64,000 nt of DNA, taken from Haberlea rhodopensis (lineage: Eukaryota; Streptophyta; Magnoliopsida; Lamiales; Gesneriaceae). Position 1 is the stretch's first letter. Every line of letters starts with the position of its first letter. A model generated the notes under the pieces. It searched no databases and was not told where the DNA came from. It worked only from the letters and a program-made list of their open reading frames with translations. This document shows positions 61,692 through 64,000 of the stretch, piece by piece. The position numbers and the translations under genes were made by a program. Location: positions 24,943-88,942 of the forward strand of contig CAJQUN010001227.1 in assembly GCA_907163345.1 (NCBI GenBank), in the 5' to 3' direction.

Positions 61692-64000
61692 TGTTATATT
61701 TACACCGTTATGACATTTGACTTTCATAAATCAGCCCGGGCTGACGTCAGAGACGCCGTATAATTTTTTTCTTCTAAGAAAACCCTAAAACCGGGTGAAA
61801 TATTCTTACGCCTTTTTGAAAACTCAAAATTGAAATCTGCCAAAGCCAATATGTTACATTTACACCGTTATGACATTTGACTTTCATAAATAAGCCCGGG
61901 CTGACATCAGAGAGGCCGTATAATTTTTTTTCTTCTAGGAAAATCCTAAAACCTGGTGAAAAATTCTTACGCCTTTTTGAAAACTCAAAATTCGAATCTG
62001 CCAAACCCAATATGTTACATTTACACCGTTATGACATTTGACATTCATAAATCAGCCCGGTCTGACATCAGAGAGGCCGTATAATTTTTTTCTTCGAGGG
62101 AAACCCTAAAACCGGGTGAAAAATTCTTAAGGCATTTTGAAAACTCAAAATTGGAATCTGCCAAAGCCAATATGTTACATTTACACCGTTATGACATTTG
62201 ACATTCATAAATCAGTCCGGTCTGACATCAGAGAGGCCGTATATGTTTTTTCATTCTTGGAAAACCCTAAAACCGGGTGAAAAATTCTTACGGCTTTTTG
62301 AAAACACAAAATTGGAATCTGCCAAAGCCAATATGTTACATTTACACCGTTATGACATTTGTCTTTCATAAATCAGCCCGGGCTGACGTCAGAGAGGCAG
62401 TATAAGTTTTTTTCCTCTAGGAAAACCCTAAAACCGGGTGAAATATTCTTACGCCTTTTTGAAAACTCAAAATTGAAATCTGCCAAAGCCAATATGTTAC
62501 ATTTACACCGTTATGACATTTGACTTTCATAAATCAACCCGGGCTGACATCAGAGAGGCCGTATAATTTTTTTCTTCTAGGAAAATCCTAAAACCGGGTG
62601 AAAAATTCTTACGCCTTTTTGAAAACTCAAATTCGAATCTGCCAAACCCAATATGTTACATTTACACCGTTTATGACATTTGACATTCATAAATCAGCCC
62701 GGGCTGACATCAGAGAGGCCGTATAATTTTTTTCTTCGAGGGAAACCCTAAAACCGGGTGAAAAATTCTTAAGGCATTTTGAAAACTCAAAATTGGAATC
62801 TGCCAAAGCCAATATGTTACATTTACACCGTTATGACATTTGACATTCATAAATCAGTCCGGGCTGACATCAGAGAGGCCGTATATGTTTTTTCATTCTT
62901 GGAAAACCCTAAAACCGGGTGAAAATTCTTACGTCTTTTTGAAAACACAAAATTGGAATCTGCCAAAGCCAATATGTTACATTTACACCGTTATGACATT
63001 TGTCTTTCATAAATCAGCCCGGGCTGACGTCAGAGAGGCAGTAGTAAGTTTTTTTCTTCTAGGAAAACCCTAAAACCGGGTGAAATATTCTTACGCCTTT
63101 TTGAAAACTCAAAATTGGAATCTGCCAAAGCCAATATGTTACATTTACACCGTTATGACATTTGACTTTCATAAATCAGCCCGGGCTGACGTCAGAGAGG
63201 CCGTATAATTTTTTTTCTTCTAGGAAAACCCTAAAACCGGGTGAAATATTCTTACGCCTTTTTGAAAACTCAAATTGAAATCTGCCAAAGCCAATATGTT
63301 ACATTTACACCGTAATGACATTTGACTTTGATAAATCAACCCGGGCTGACATCAGAGAGGCCGTATAATTTTTTTCTTCTAGGAAAATCCTAAAACCGGG
63401 TGAAAAATTCTTACGCCTTTTTGAAAACTCAAAATTGGAATCTGCCAAAGCCAATATGTTAATTTACACCGTTATGACATTTGACATTCATAAATCAGCC
63501 CGGGCTGACATCAGAGAGGCCGTATAATATTTTTCTTCGAGGGAAACTCTAAAACCGGGGTGAAAAATTCTTAAGGCATTTTTAAAACTCAAAATTGGAA
63601 TCTACCAAAGCCAATATGTTACATTTACACCGTTATGACATTTGACATTCATAAATCAGTCCGTGCTGAATCAGAGAGGCCGTAATGTTTTTTCTTTAGG
63701 AAAACCGAAAACCAGGGCAGTGTGAAAAATTCTTACGGCTTTGAAAACTCAAAATTGGAATCTGCCAAAGCCATATGTTACATTTACACCGTTATGACAT
63801 TTGACTTTCATAATCACCCCGGGCTGACATCAGAGAGGCCGTTATTTTGTTTCTTCTAGGAAAACCTAAAACGGTAGGTGAAAGGTGAAATTCTTAAGGC
63901 ATTTTTGAAAAACTCAAAATTGGAATCTGCAAAGCCAATATGTTATATTTACCGTTATGACATTTGACTTCATAAATCAGCCCGGGCTGACGTCAGGAGA
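61692..64000 (+). repeat. ~160-bp satellite, divergent block right of the young element
   Basis: About 14 monomers in the same orientation, with the subtypes GACGTCAGAGACGCC, CGAATCTGCCAAACCC, CTTCGAGGG, CAGTCCGG/TATATG and GAGGCAGTATAAG. The order from about 62380 on matches that at 50575-52143. Indel-rich sequence reappears after 63660. No gene. The array runs off the window end. Confidence 0.96.

Overview
This is a repeat-only stretch of a flowering-plant nuclear genome, probably from a dicot; I cannot name the species. It holds no host gene. About 42 kb is one tandem satellite with a monomer of about 160 bp (roughly 260 copies). The satellite is interrupted by two blocks of LTR retrotransposon DNA and by one 500-base run of N. 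The repeat length, the long homogenised tracts, the multi-monomer periodicity and the lack of genes are typical of a centromeric or pericentromeric (or otherwise heterochromatic) array. That location is inference.

Layout. 1-25636 is satellite: divergent at 1-~4900, with an assembly gap at 3462-3961; very homogeneous at ~4900-14450; divergent with recurring monomer types at ~14450-25636. 25637-37880 is composite transposon DNA. It starts with a plus-strand LTR. Tail to tail with it lies the 3' LTR of a minus-strand Ty3/gypsy Athila-type element, followed by its polypurine tract, a noncoding 3' region, pol, and the end of gag with protease. The gag is cut by the 3' LTR of a minus-strand Ty1/copia element, of which only LTR, RNase H, reverse transcriptase and the end of integrase survive. 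37881-52143 is satellite again, homogeneous to ~48050 and divergent after that. 52144-61686 is a complete, very young LTR element with 2.64 kb LTRs, a 5-bp target duplication, an initiator-Met-type primer site and a polypurine tract, but no coding capacity (a LARD-like non-autonomous element). 61687-64000 is divergent satellite.

How the parts relate. The Athila copy is broken by one in-frame stop between protease and RT, by loss of its 5' end, and by the copia insertion. The copia copy has a frameshift in RT and is truncated where satellite resumes. The non-autonomous element must have been copied with proteins supplied in trans; its PBS, the start of its LTR and its 3' internal end look like the Tekay/Del group of chromoviruses. 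Its internal region contains three tandem-repeat families (51, 108 and 59 bp). All carry the same small hairpin, with an 11-nt loop in most copies, whose stem bases change in a compensated way between copies. This is the most unusual structure in the window. An empty copy of the same insertion site lies about 2.2 kb upstream in the array.
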